Shown: positions 45,123 through 54,627, counted from the stretch's first letter. The stretch: 64,000 nucleotides of DNA from Saccharicrinis sp963677655 (GCA_963677655.1 OY782088.1), one strand, 5' to 3'. Notes: generated by a model not told the origin, from the sequence alone. Numbers and translations: made by a program.

Positions 45123-46463
45123 CTATAAAATTCCTCTTGATTTAATTTCCAGATATTTGTTTAATGTGTTTACAGTTAGTTCTCCTGGAGAGGTTAATAT
45201 AGTTTGAATTCCATGTTGATTTAATTCTTTTACAATTAATTTTTTATCATAAATTAATTTTTCAGCTATGGTTTTAATATAGATATCTTCAACGCTAATA
45301 GCTTTTTTATTAGTTATTTTTGAAACTTCAGTGTTTTTAAAAAAGACAACAATTAGAAGATGATTTTTTGCAATTGCTTTTAAAAAAGGAATTTGTCTGC
45401 GTGCCGAACTTAAACTTTCGAAATTTGTATATAAAATCAGTAAGCTTCTGTGAGTAATTTTTCGCCTGATCTGAGTATATAAAAGCTCGAAGTTTTGTTC
45501 TTTAAAATTAGTTTGTTGATTATATAATATCTCCATAATTGATTGCATGTGCCTTCCATTTTTTGCTGCAGGAACCATGGAGTTGATAGTGTTGCTAAAA
45601 GTAACTATACCTGCTTTGTCATGCTTTAACATGGAAATGTTAGAAAGAACTAAAGACGTATTTATTGCATAATCAAGTAAAGACATACCCTCAAATGGCA
45701 TTTTCATATTTCGTCCCATGTCAATTAGGCTATATACCTGTTGAGATTTTTCATCCTGATACTGATTGACCATTACATGTCCTTTTCGTGCAGTAGCTTT
45801 CCAGTTTATTGTTCGATAATCATCTCCAGTAATATAGTCTCTAATTTGATCAAACTCCATCTGATGGCCAATCTTACGAATTTTTTTTACTCCAACTTCT
45901 GTAAGCCTGTTAGAAATAGCAAGGAGTTCAAATTTACGCATTTCTATAAACGATGGATATACTTTAGTCATAGCTTTATTATTAAAAGTATACCGACGTG
46001 TAATTAATGATAATGGAGAGTTTATAAGAACATTAAGAGCTCCAAAGTGATATTCTCCTCTTACAACAGGTCTTATTTTGTATGAAAATTGTTTTTCCTG
46101 ATAAGCCTTCAACAGTAATATTTCCGTGAAATCCCGTATTTGTAATTGAACAGGTAATTCATCTATTACTACCACTCTTATTTTAAAACTAAAATGATTT
46201 GTCAATGATATTTTTACCTGATTCGTATCTCCATTTGAAAACCTTTCCGGAAGTATACGTATTCCTTTAATCTTATTGTCACTTCCTTTGTGAAATAGAA
46301 GTAAAAAGTCTATGAGAACAAGTGCAATAAACAACGCAAATGTTAACTGAGCAAAAATAAATACAGGTTGGAAGAATTGTCCTAAAATCATTAGTGCAAC
46401 AAATATTCCTAAACCAATATAGAATATATTATTAAAAAAGAGTGATCTCCAGAAATTACGCAT
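45123..46463 (-). CDS. DUF58-domain protein (MoxR partner)
   Basis: A 446-residue protein. Two N-terminal membrane helices are followed by a beta-sandwich region and then the DUF58/vWA-like core with GDDYRTINWKATAR, SLIDMGRNMKMPFEG (partial MIDAS-like DxGxxM) and LLDYAINTSLVLS. DUF58 proteins almost always sit beside MoxR ATPases, as here, and are thought to be their client or effector; the process is unknown. I use the ATG at 46463 (MRNFWRS), which removes the overlap with moxR; the longer frame starts at TTG. Last gene of the operon. Confidence 0.9.
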   Translation of the reverse strand: MRNFWRSLFFNNIFYIGLGIFVALMILGQFFQPVFIFAQLTFALFIALVLIDFLLLFHKGSDNKIKGIRILPERFSNGDTNQVKISLTNHFSFKIRVVVIDELPVQLQIRDFTEILLLKAYQEKQFSYKIRPVVRGEYHFGALNVLINSPLSLITRRYTFNNKAMTKVYPSFIEMRKFELLAISNRLTEVGVKKIRKIGHQMEFDQIRDYITGDDYRTINWKATARKGHVMVNQYQDEKSQQVYSLIDMGRNMKMPFEGMSLLDYAINTSLVLSNISMLKHDKAGIVTFSNTINSMVPAAKNGRHMQSIMEILYNQQTNFKEQNFELLYTQIRRKITHRSLLILYTNFESLSSARRQIPFLKAIAKNHLLIVVFFKNTEVSKITNKKAISVEDIYIKTIAEKLIYDKKLIVKELNQHGIQTILTSPGELTVNTLNKYLEIKSRGIL

Positions 46464-46476
46464 ATAAAATATAGGT

Positions 46477-47460
46477 TTATCGAGGAATTTCAACAGAATC
46501 AATAATTTGTTGAATGACTTGCTGCGTCGTAACCCCTTCCATTTCTTTTTCAGGAGTTAGGATAACTCTGTGAATTAAAACAGGTATTAGTACAAACCGT
46601 ATATCTTCCGGAGTAACAAAGTCCCTTCCTTCTATTGCAGCATAAGCTTTGGAAGCATTTAAAATCGCTAATGAAGCTCTTGGACTTCCGCCTAGGAATA
46701 AGCTATTTGATTTCCTGGTTTTTTCAACAATCTGAGCAATATATTTTATTAGATCTTGTTCAACGATTACTTGCTTAACAAGAGATTGATATTTTACAAT
46801 CTCAATTGCATCAATCACTGAAGCTATTTGTTCTAATTCATTTTGCTCCTTTCTGTTTTGAGCATTTGTAATAATTTCAATTTCTTCCTCCAAACTAGGA
46901 TACTCTAATTCTATTTTAAATAAAAATCTATCAAGTTGAGCTTCAGGGAGTCTGTATGTACCTTCATGTTCCACAGGATTTTGTGTGGCAAAAACTATAA
47001 AAGGAGCTTCCATCTTTTTACATGTCCCATCAATTGTAACCTGACGTTCTTCCATCACTTCAAACAAAGCCGCTTGAGTTTTTGCTGGAGAACGATTTAT
47101 CTCATCTATAAGTATCAGATTTGAAAAAACGGGCCCCTTTTTAAATTCAAAAGAAGCTGTACCTGAATTGAAAATTGTAGTTCCTAAAACATCTGAAGGC
47201 ATTAAATCAGGTGTAAACTGAATTCTCGAAAAGCCTGTAGATATAGTTTTAGCTAACAGTTTTGAAAGCATTGTTTTGGCTATTCCAGGAACACCTTCTA
47301 AAAGAATATGTCCGTTTGCCAATAATGCGGTTAACATCAAGTCTATAATTTTTTCCTGACCAACAATTACTTTCTGGATTTCATTTTTTATTTGATAAAC
47401 AGCTTTGTTTAAATCATCTAAGTTTAGTCTGTTTTCAAATGTAGTATTGTTATTTTCCAT
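46477..47460 (-). CDS. MoxR-family AAA+ ATPase
   Basis: A 327-residue AAA+ ATPase with Walker A GVPGIAKTMLSK, the MoxR hallmark RIQFTPDLMPSDVLGT, Walker B LILIDEINRSPAKTQ and sensor 1 FATQNPVEHEGTY. The lid domain follows (GGSPRASLAILNASKA). MoxR proteins act as chaperone-like remodelling factors, generally with vWA or DUF58 partners; DUF58 is the next gene. Start is the ATG at 47460; a TTG frame extends 8 codons further. Part of a six-gene minus-strand operon with tight spacing. Confidence 0.95.
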   Translation of the reverse strand: MENNNTTFENRLNLDDLNKAVYQIKNEIQKVIVGQEKIIDLMLTALLANGHILLEGVPGIAKTMLSKLLAKTISTGFSRIQFTPDLMPSDVLGTTIFNSGTASFEFKKGPVFSNLILIDEINRSPAKTQAALFEVMEERQVTIDGTCKKMEAPFIVFATQNPVEHEGTYRLPEAQLDRFLFKIELEYPSLEEEIEIITNAQNRKEQNELEQIASVIDAIEIVKYQSLVKQVIVEQDLIKYIAQIVEKTRKSNSLFLGGSPRASLAILNASKAYAAIEGRDFVTPEDIRFVLIPVLIHRVILTPEKEMEGVTTQQVIQQIIDSVEIPR

Positions 47461-47486
47461 TGATTTATATTTCTGTTTTATCAATT

Positions 47487-48683
47487 TTACTTTTTACATT
47501 TCTGATAAATAAACTCAATATTTCTGCTGAGTTGTTCCATGTCCTCTTCTGTATATGAAATATTCATTTTTAATCTTTCTGCCTGAGAGAATAATTTTTT
47601 AATTGTTTTTTCTGGTATATCAAGCTTAAAAGATGTTTCAGCAATCATATCGCTATCTATTACTGATGTATTTATAAAATATTTTGATCGAAGAAATTCA
47701 AGGAAATAGTTAAATTTTTTCTGTGCTATATCTAAATGATTTTTTCTATTGAAATAAAGCCTGCCAATGGTCTCTATAAAAGTGAGTGTTGTATTTTTAG
47801 GAGGTTCAAAAATTGGTATTTTTCGTTGTATTCTTTTGGCTCCAAAAATTAAATAACATACTATTGAAAATAATAGGATATACCATGCATACTTTAAAGC
47901 TTGTTGTGAAAGAATATATCTTACTAACGAATTTGAAGGACGTGGTTTCGCTTTGTAATATTCATCCCATATTACTTTATTGTTTTGAGGAAGATAGGAT
48001 AAACATTTAAAAGCATATTCATAATTATTATCCTTAACTAAATTATAATTTGTAAAGGCATACGGATTTAAATTTATAAAAATATTGCCATTGCCGTATT
48101 TTATCTTTATAAAGTTGGCTCTTTTCTGATTCTGTGTTCCTAATAGAATTGATTGACTAGTATCTAATTTTGAAAAATACGAATCAGAATATGCTTTTTT
48201 GTAAATATATTGTACTGAATTACTTAGTCTAGGATTTATTAAATTGAGAATTAAACTGTCATTTTTTGTTGGATAAATATTGATATCAGAATCAATATCA
48301 AATATCAAAGTGTCTTTAAATTCTTTAGAAAATGAAGATGCAGCAATAAAAATGTTACTGCCATTTTTTGCACTATTCAGTATTTTATCAAGATCAGGTT
48401 GTTCAGGATTAAATGATATATTGATAAATATGAAAGACGCATTGTCAAATTCAGACTTTTCTATGAAATTATATATTGGCGAATGACAGGTTGAAATTAA
48501 AGATGAGTCAATAACAGTTTTTAATTCCTCAAATAGAATTTTATTGCCATAGGGAATATTATCATCTTTTGAAAAACTCAAACTCCAATCTATTGGCTTT
48601 GGGCTAATAGCAAGTATAATAATGTATAAAGTAAAGCCTGCAACTATACCCCATAATAGATATTTATTACTTTTATTTATCAT
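47487..48683 (-). CDS. DUF4350-domain membrane protein
   Basis: A 398-residue protein. One N-terminal membrane helix (YLLWGIVAGFTLYIIILAI) is followed by an extracytoplasmic domain with DNIPYGNKILFEEL and NIFINLNPYAFTN, then a second helix near residue 265 (YAWYILLFSIVCYLIFG) and a cytoplasmic C-terminus. This is the DUF4350 layout. Family role unknown; it recurs beside MoxR and DUF58 genes in several phyla. 26 bases upstream of moxR on the same strand. Confidence 0.85.
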   Translation of the reverse strand: MINKSNKYLLWGIVAGFTLYIIILAISPKPIDWSLSFSKDDNIPYGNKILFEELKTVIDSSLISTCHSPIYNFIEKSEFDNASFIFINISFNPEQPDLDKILNSAKNGSNIFIAASSFSKEFKDTLIFDIDSDINIYPTKNDSLILNLINPRLSNSVQYIYKKAYSDSYFSKLDTSQSILLGTQNQKRANFIKIKYGNGNIFINLNPYAFTNYNLVKDNNYEYAFKCLSYLPQNNKVIWDEYYKAKPRPSNSLVRYILSQQALKYAWYILLFSIVCYLIFGAKRIQRKIPIFEPPKNTTLTFIETIGRLYFNRKNHLDIAQKKFNYFLEFLRSKYFINTSVIDSDMIAETSFKLDIPEKTIKKLFSQAERLKMNISYTEEDMEQLSRNIEFIYQKCKK

Positions 48684-48690
48684 ATTGAGG

Positions 48691-49398
48691 CTAGATATTA
48701 GTAGTATTTATGAATTTTTCAAACTGTTCTTTAATCTCATTAAATTTATTAATATCCACAGAAAAATGACCGTACCATACATATTCATAATTTGTAACAA
48801 GGTGCTTAAACTCTTGATTGTGATTTTTATCCGTTATCTCGTAATAATAATCATGATTAGTTTTCCAAGGTTTCCAATCTATCTTATTAGACTGATCTAA
48901 ATGACGGAGACAAATTAAATAAAGCAACCTAACAGCTTCTCTGTATGCATTATTTCTAATACTAAGTTTAAGAATTTCATCTAAATCCTGATTGTAAATA
49001 TCATCCTCACTTTGTTTGAAATTAAGTTGAGTAACATTGGGATCGTGTTTAATTATAAATAAACCGGTTGGCTTTATTCCCAATAGCTTCAATACAATAA
49101 ATACACAAATTAATACTCCAATTGCAATAAATGAATATTTTATTACATTAGGTTGTATGCCAGTATCTTTAAAAAGGTTAAAGAACCATTTTAATATCTT
49201 ATCCCAAATTGTTTCCGGGGCTTCAAAAGAATCATATTTATACTCATCCATTAGTTTATAGCTTTCCATTTTTTCGATTGATGGATGTCTGTAAACAACA
49301 TTCGATGAGTCAATAGAGATTTCTTGCTTTTGCTGACAAAAACAAGAAACTCCTTTAGTTATTAGTATTATGATTATAATGATTCTTTTAAAATACAT
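48691..49398 (-). CDS. DUF4129-like membrane protein of the MoxR cluster
   Basis: A 235-residue protein with a signal-like N-terminus (IIIIIILITKGVSCFCQ), an acidic extracytoplasmic stretch, one membrane helix near 105-127 (YSFIAIGVLICVFIVLKLL) and a C-terminal domain with NAYREAVRLLYLICLRHLDQ and DWKPWKTNHDYYYEI. The C-terminal pattern resembles DUF4129, which is regularly found with DUF58 and MoxR. Family call moderately sure, function unknown. Confidence 0.7.
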   Translation of the reverse strand: MYFKRIIIIIILITKGVSCFCQQKQEISIDSSNVVYRHPSIEKMESYKLMDEYKYDSFEAPETIWDKILKWFFNLFKDTGIQPNVIKYSFIAIGVLICVFIVLKLLGIKPTGLFIIKHDPNVTQLNFKQSEDDIYNQDLDEILKLSIRNNAYREAVRLLYLICLRHLDQSNKIDWKPWKTNHDYYYEITDKNHNQEFKHLVTNYEYVWYGHFSVDINKFNEIKEQFEKFINTTNI

Positions 49399-49401
49399 CT
49401 T

Positions 49402-50325
49402 TTATTGTTCTGAACTTTGATTGATGTTATTAATTCTATCCATTAATGATGAATTATCTTTATGATCAACTAAACTGTAATATTGAAATGATAGTATTAA
49501 TGGAAGAATAGGTGTAGAAATAATGGTTGTAAGTGTTGAAGCTACAGATACAATAATTGCAGGTAACATATCGATATTTTTTGTGTCAGATAGAAATCCC
49601 TTAGCAGTTACGTATGATGTTACCGGAATTGTTAAGACAATACTTATTGCCCAACCTATTATGGCTGCAATAATAATTAATCCAAATGTCTGCCACCAAT
49701 GTCCTTTTACTAAATAAAAACATCGTCTAATAGTTTCAAGATAAGGTTCATCTTCATTGATTTTAATAATTAGAATAAAAGAGAAAATTATTAGTATATA
49801 AAAAAGAGCTATGAAGGTTGCAAAGGCTCCAATACCAATTATAAAAGGATTCCCTAATACACTCATTAGTAAAAAGATTATTCCATATCCAAAACTAATT
49901 ACAAAGACTGTTAATATTGAATAGCCTAAAAGTGACATGAATTTGTGAACAAATATACTCCAGACACTCTGTAAGGAATTAACTTGATTGTTGTTGTTTG
50001 TGTAATGTATTATATAAGAGTGTGTAAGACCATAGAAAAAAAGGTACATAACAATAGATAAGATATTAATCAAAATAACTTCACCAGAAAAACCTTGACT
50101 GAATTCCTGGGTTTGTTGTGGATTTGATATTACTTTAAGTAATACATTAAAAGTATTTCTAAAATATACGGTACTAAATATGCTATAGACTAAAACCGGG
50201 ATTCCAGCGTATAAAAAAATCATTTTCCAGAATAATTTATATTCTTGTTTAATGAAAGCAAAAGTTGCATTTATTACATCGCTGAATGACCGTTTCTTTT
50301 TTAACTCAATTCTTCCTTCTGTCAT
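49402..50325 (-). CDS. Polytopic membrane protein of the MoxR cluster, unknown family
   Basis: A 307-residue protein with about six membrane helices. A juxtamembrane N-terminal segment SFSDVINATFAFIKQEYKLF precedes the first helix, and KRSFSDVI-type starts are common in DUF4013-like proteins. Further helices are around IYLFFYGLTHSYII (read approximately), SLLGYSILTVFVISFGYGI and TFGLIIIAAIIGWAISIVL. No catalytic motif. Position between SpoIIM and DUF4129 genes ties it to the cluster. It may be an envelope component; I do not assign a family. Confidence 0.7.
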   Translation of the reverse strand: MTEGRIELKKKRSFSDVINATFAFIKQEYKLFWKMIFLYAGIPVLVYSIFSTVYFRNTFNVLLKVISNPQQTQEFSQGFSGEVILINILSIVMYLFFYGLTHSYIIHYTNNNNQVNSLQSVWSIFVHKFMSLLGYSILTVFVISFGYGIIFLLMSVLGNPFIIGIGAFATFIALFYILIIFSFILIIKINEDEPYLETIRRCFYLVKGHWWQTFGLIIIAAIIGWAISIVLTIPVTSYVTAKGFLSDTKNIDMLPAIIVSVASTLTTIISTPILPLILSFQYYSLVDHKDNSSLMDRINNINQSSEQ

Positions 50326-50334
50326 TGTGGTAAA

Positions 50335-51306
50335 TTATACTTTAATATTATTATACTTTTTAAAAACTTTAATGGGGTATAAGAAAAAATACCATACTAT
50401 AAAACTTAACGAACTTATTATTATTGTTAGGTTTAAAACAATGGGCATTGTATTATAATGTCGGGTTACAAAGCTTTCTAAAAATCCGGCAACCATAAAA
50501 ACAGGGACCAGGCCTAACATTATTTTTAAACCTCGTTTAACTCCCATCTGCAAGGATATCACTCTAGGATATGTTCCCGGAAATAAATAACTGTTTCCAA
50601 GTATAATACCTGCTCCTCCAGCCAAAACTATTGCTGGTATCTCAAGAGCACCATGTATATAAATGGTAAGGCTGGAGATTGCAAAAAGGTTCTTTAGGTA
50701 GAAAAAGGTTTGGAAAGAACCAAGCATTACTCCATTGTGAAATAAAATATATCCTACTGCAATTGGTGTTAAAATGCCAAAAATAAAAGCGATAAATGAT
50801 ACTTTGATATTATTGAAAGTAATAAAAAAGAACATTTGAAATTCGCTGTTGCTATTGTATATCCCCATTGGATCTCCTTTTTCAATGTTATCAAGTGTAG
50901 TATTAACATATTCATCACTTGTTACCAATCTAATAAAACCATCATCATGAATAGCAGAGACCGCCCCAAGTGCAAAAGAGATTAAAAATATAGTAATGGA
51001 TATGTAAAAATATTTACGAGCATGGTATAACTCTATTGGTAATTCTTTTGTCCAGAAGGATTTAAATCGATTCGATTTCTCTTTTTTATTTTTATAAACC
51101 TGTTGATGGGTTTGTATTGTTAACGAGTTCAGGTATGAAATAGTGGGTGATTTAGGGAAAAAAGTTTTTGCGTAAGATAAATCATCTGTAAGTTGAATGA
51201 ATTGATCTGCCAAATCGTCAGGAGTTGTATCTCCCTGAGACTTTATGTTTTTTTCAAAACTTTCCCAACGGATCTTGTTTCTATTTATAAACGTAATTTC
51301 TTTCAT
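50335..51306 (-). CDS. SpoIIM-family (stage II sporulation protein M-like) membrane protein
   Basis: A 323-residue protein of the SpoIIM/DUF95 family. A soluble N-terminal helical region (MKEITFINRNKIRWESFE) is followed by about five helices with AHARK-type residues (YHARKYFYISIT), FITFNNIKVSFIAFIFGIL, PIAVGYILFHNGVMLGSF and HGALEIPAIVLAGGAGI, the family core. The organism need not sporulate; non-sporulating bacteria keep this family beside MoxR and RDD genes. First gene of the operon. The ATG at 51306 is used; the longer frame begins with TTG. Confidence 0.9.
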   Translation of the reverse strand: MKEITFINRNKIRWESFEKNIKSQGDTTPDDLADQFIQLTDDLSYAKTFFPKSPTISYLNSLTIQTHQQVYKNKKEKSNRFKSFWTKELPIELYHARKYFYISITIFLISFALGAVSAIHDDGFIRLVTSDEYVNTTLDNIEKGDPMGIYNSNSEFQMFFFITFNNIKVSFIAFIFGILTPIAVGYILFHNGVMLGSFQTFFYLKNLFAISSLTIYIHGALEIPAIVLAGGAGIILGNSYLFPGTYPRVISLQMGVKRGLKIMLGLVPVFMVAGFLESFVTRHYNTMPIVLNLTIIISSLSFIVWYFFLYPIKVFKKYNNIKV

Positions 51307-51387
51307 AATTAAGTTAGGCAAACAAATTCACTTCAATTACCACATAAATATTTAAATGCAACCAATTAAATTTTTTGTCAAGAAATT

Positions 51388-51395
51388 CAAATATA
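51388..51395 (-). promoter_or_regulatory. MoxR-cluster operon promoter -7 element
   Basis: On the minus strand TATATTTG, exact TAnnTTTG, about 82 bases before the SpoIIM-family ATG. It is divergent from the RDD promoter at 51416. Confidence 0.5.
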
Positions 51396-51415
51396 ATTAA
51401 TCACTTCAAATTTGT

Positions 51416-51423
51416 TACATTTG
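51416..51423 (+). promoter_or_regulatory. RDD gene promoter -7 element
   Basis: TACATTTG, exact TAnnTTTG, 37 bases before the ATG at 51461. Confidence 0.5.
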
Positions 51424-51460
51424 AGAAACTTTATTTTAAATATAGTGAGGAATTAGTGAC

Positions 51461-52180
51461 ATGGAATATGTAAATATTGAAACTACACAAAACATAGAAT
51501 TGAATTTTAAATCAGCAAGTGTCGGAGATAGGATTTTTGCTTATACTTTTGATTTTTTAATTATGATAGTCTGGGGGATTTTATGGTCTGTCATACTTAC
51601 ACGTTCAGGAGGGTTTGAAACATGGAATGTGGTTTTTTCTTTACCAATAGTTTTTTATAGTTTATTATGTGAGTTGTTTCTTAATGGTCAATCTTTTGGT
51701 AAGATGATCTTTAAAATAAAGGTTGTTAAACTTGATGGAAGTGAATTAACATTAGGAACTTGTTTAATCAGATGGTTGTTCCGCATAGTGGATAATTGGA
51801 TCTTACTAGGGAGTGTTGCTATTTTATCAGTTATTTTGAGTAATAAATCACAAAGGTTAGGTGATCTTACAGCAGGAACAACTGTTGTTAAAATAAATCA
51901 GGGAAGTCTAATTGAAGATACTAGTTATATTGAAGTTCCAAAAGATCACGAAATACAATACCCACAAGTATGTTTAATGAATGATGAAGATGCTAATACA
52001 TTAAAAGAAGTATTAAAACTTACTTATACAAAAAATAGGATTGATCAGGATAGTATTGATTCAATTTTAAATAAAACACAAAGAGCAGTTCAAAAGAAGT
52101 TAAATATAGAGTCTATTAACAAGAATTCTAAAGAGTTTTTAGAAACTATATTATTAGATTATAATCATCTAAATCGTTAA
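51461..52180 (+). CDS. RDD-family membrane protein
   Basis: A 239-residue protein. Residues 15-150 form the RDD domain with three to four helices: SVGDRIFAYTFDFLIMIVWG with the Arg and Asp that name the family, GQSFGKMIFKIKVV and RLGDLTAGTTVV. About 85 C-terminal residues are soluble and helical. RDD proteins are of uncertain function; some act in ion tolerance. It is divergent from the SpoIIM-MoxR operon, and this pairing is repeated in distant phyla, so it probably belongs to the same system. The next gene starts 2 bases after its stop. Confidence 0.9.
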   Translation: MEYVNIETTQNIELNFKSASVGDRIFAYTFDFLIMIVWGILWSVILTRSGGFETWNVVFSLPIVFYSLLCELFLNGQSFGKMIFKIKVVKLDGSELTLGTCLIRWLFRIVDNWILLGSVAILSVILSNKSQRLGDLTAGTTVVKINQGSLIEDTSYIEVPKDHEIQYPQVCLMNDEDANTLKEVLKLTYTKNRIDQDSIDSILNKTQRAVQKKLNIESINKNSKEFLETILLDYNHLNR

Positions 52181-52182
52181 TA

Positions 52183-53340
52183 ATGAAAATTGGTTTTATA
52201 TATATATTATTAATAGTAGTTGTAGTTGCATGCAATACTACAGAAAATCACAAAGTTCCTGTAGTTGATGGATTAATACTAAATTCTTCAGCAAAAAAGA
52301 TTTTTTTATTTAAAAATGGAGAGACATCTTATTTAATTGATACGATAAATATAAATGAGGAAGGGAATTTTAGAGTTTATAAAGAAAGTATTGATTCTGC
52401 AGGATTTTATACTCTTGAACTGGGGAATAATAAAAATATTAATTTGTTTTTGAAACCAAATGACTTTATTCAATTGCAATTGGATGCTACAAATGTTGAA
52501 GCTTCTTGCAATAGTAAAAACTCAAAGATTATGAATGCTTTCTGGGATATTGAAAGGAATAACAAACAGTTTCAGGATGAATTAAACAATTTTTCAAATT
52601 CCTACAAAGAGTTAATAGGTAAAGAGGATGTTGATTCTCTTTACTTTAATCTGAAAATGCAAAAGGATAGTTTAATAAATATATATAGGAATAAAAGTCT
52701 TGAAATTATAAAGAATGTAGATGATGAGGTTGTTACATGGTTTATGTTAAATCAAAAAGCAGGAAATGTTTCACTATTTAATCTAGAAAAGGATTTAAAA
52801 CTGTTTTTATCAAATTCCGAGAAATTAGTTAGTAATAAACAAATAGGTAATTTATTTAGTGAATATGATAAGAATCTGATGAAGGTTTATTCCTTGATCA
52901 GATCGTCTGAAAGGTTTTCGCCAGGAAATGAATTTATAAAACTAAAGGCAAGGACGAATTGGAATGATAGTTTACCACTTACCAAATTGAATGCAAAATT
53001 GATAAATATTGTATTGTGGAGTACAAATAATGATATCTCAGGGATTAGATTCAGACAGTTAAATTCTATCCATAAGAAATATAGTTCAAAGGGATTAAAA
53101 ACACTTTTTGTAGCCTATGAAAAAGATAAAGATTTATGGAAAGAGGAAATCGGTAAATTGAATAGCAGTTATTGGCATATAATTGACACATCAGCAGTAG
53201 AATCTACAGATTTAATTGAATTAGGAATAAGATCATTTCCTACAAATTTTTTAGTAGAGCCAAATGGGAAAATAATTGATCGAAATATTTGGGGCAATGC
53301 ATTGGAAAAACGCGTCAGCATTTTTCTTAAAAATAATTAA
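52183..53340 (+). CDS. Lipoprotein with DUF4369-like and thioredoxin-fold domains, no CxxC
   Basis: A 385-residue protein with a lipobox VVVVACNTT (acylated cysteine about C17). A beta-rich DUF4369-like domain (about 25-110) with GLILNSSAKKIFLFKNG is followed by helices. A C-terminal thioredoxin/TlpA-like fold begins at LINIVLWSTNN and ends GIRSFPTNFLVEPNGKIID, which retains the cis-Pro segment. Where TlpA has WCGPC the sequence reads STNNDISG with no cysteine, so it cannot act as a thiol oxidoreductase. It starts 2 bases after the RDD gene and precedes a similar paralogue. Confidence 0.8.
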   Translation: MKIGFIYILLIVVVVACNTTENHKVPVVDGLILNSSAKKIFLFKNGETSYLIDTININEEGNFRVYKESIDSAGFYTLELGNNKNINLFLKPNDFIQLQLDATNVEASCNSKNSKIMNAFWDIERNNKQFQDELNNFSNSYKELIGKEDVDSLYFNLKMQKDSLINIYRNKSLEIIKNVDDEVVTWFMLNQKAGNVSLFNLEKDLKLFLSNSEKLVSNKQIGNLFSEYDKNLMKVYSLIRSSERFSPGNEFIKLKARTNWNDSLPLTKLNAKLINIVLWSTNNDISGIRFRQLNSIHKKYSSKGLKTLFVAYEKDKDLWKEEIGKLNSSYWHIIDTSAVESTDLIELGIRSFPTNFLVEPNGKIIDRNIWGNALEKRVSIFLKNN

Positions 53341-53403
53341 TATATTTGGCGCTTAATAAAAATTGAATTCTAAACTATTAACAGAATCGTTAAAATATTA
53401 CAA

Positions 53404-54573
53404 ATGAATATGTACCGCTTTATCTTATTTTTAGGAGTTATTTTTCTCTTTTCTTCCTGTTCTAACAAGGATAAACTTAGAATTAGTGGAGAAATATCAA
53501 ATGGAGCTGATCAGGTATTGTATCTTAACCAATTGAATTTGAATGGAGAAGTTCCTGTAGATTCTGTTGTGTTAGGAACAAAGGGGAAATTTAAGTTCTC
53601 TTTACCAAAGAGAGAATATCCTACTTTTTTCTTACTAAAGCTTTCTGATACAAAATTTATTACCTTATTAGCTGATTCTACAGAAAGAATAAAAGTTATT
53701 TCTGATGCAAATGATTTTTCAGTAAACTATACCGTAAAAAACTCTTTAGGTTCAAAATATATTCAGGTATTAAACAGTAAGTTTGAAAAAACAAAAGTGA
53801 TTTTGGATAGTCTGGTAACAGTATATAATGAAACTCCTAAAGAAAATGCTGATAAACTTGGTAAAATTCGTGAAAAGATTCAGGATGCAGTAGATAAACA
53901 AAAAGATTTTGTTAATGACTTTGTTATGACAAATCCAAAATCTTTTGCTAGTTATTATGCTGTATTTCAGAGATATGATGATGGTACTTTGGTTTTAAAT
54001 CCCTACGAAAAGAAAGATTTAAATTTATTTTCTACGGTAGCAACAAGTTTAGATGTATACTATCCTGAATCTGCCAGATCAAAGCAGCTTAAAAGTTTTG
54101 TATTAGGAATCCATAAAGAAAAAAAGATGGAAGCTATGCAAAAACAAATAGCTTCAGAGGCGACTCAAAGCATTCCGGAAATTGAAGAAGAGAACATTTA
54201 TGGTAAAAAAATTAAGCTTTCATCATTAAAAGGAAAATTAGTTTTACTATCATTTTGGGCATCTTGGGATGAGAAATCTAGAAGTGAGAACAAAAACCTA
54301 TTGAAGATTTATAAAAAATATAAATCTAAAGGTTTTGAGATTTATCAGGTATCTTTAGATAGAAGTAAAATCTTATGGGAAGGTGCTATTGAAAGTGATA
54401 AATTACCATGGATTAATGTAAGTGATTTGAAATTTACAGATTCTTATCCTGCACGAATTTATAATGTGCAACAACTACCTGCAAATTACTTGATCAGTAG
54501 GGATGGGGAAATTATAGGAAAAGATTTATTTGGTAGAATTCTTGATGAAAAATTAAATGATATACTGAATTAA
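53404..54573 (+). CDS. Lipoprotein with DUF4369 and TlpA-like thioredoxin domain, CxxC replaced
   Basis: A 389-residue protein with a lipobox LFSSCSN (C about 19). A DUF4369 domain follows (LRISGEISNGADQVLYLNQL), then a helical linker and a TlpA/ResA-like domain: KLSSLKGKLVLLSFWASWDEKSRSEN (given in parts: GKLVLLSFWASW, DEKSRSEN) and LPANYLISRDGEIIG. The normal active site WCxxC is WDEKS here, so both redox cysteines are gone while the fold and cis-Pro loop are kept. It is a paralogue of the preceding gene. A binding or structural role in the envelope is more likely than disulfide chemistry. Confidence 0.85.
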   Translation: MNMYRFILFLGVIFLFSSCSNKDKLRISGEISNGADQVLYLNQLNLNGEVPVDSVVLGTKGKFKFSLPKREYPTFFLLKLSDTKFITLLADSTERIKVISDANDFSVNYTVKNSLGSKYIQVLNSKFEKTKVILDSLVTVYNETPKENADKLGKIREKIQDAVDKQKDFVNDFVMTNPKSFASYYAVFQRYDDGTLVLNPYEKKDLNLFSTVATSLDVYYPESARSKQLKSFVLGIHKEKKMEAMQKQIASEATQSIPEIEEENIYGKKIKLSSLKGKLVLLSFWASWDEKSRSENKNLLKIYKKYKSKGFEIYQVSLDRSKILWEGAIESDKLPWINVSDLKFTDSYPARIYNVQQLPANYLISRDGEIIGKDLFGRILDEKLNDILN

Positions 54574-54596
54574 AGTATTAAAATATCGATACAAGT

Positions 54597-54627
54597 AGAG
54601 GCCGTCTTATTTGAGATGGCCTTTCTT
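54597..54627 (+). terminator. Terminator after the second TlpA-like gene
   Basis: AGAGGCCGTCT-type stem pairs with AGATGGCCTTT (G-T pairs included) around a 6-base loop, followed by TTTCTT. Confidence 0.75.
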
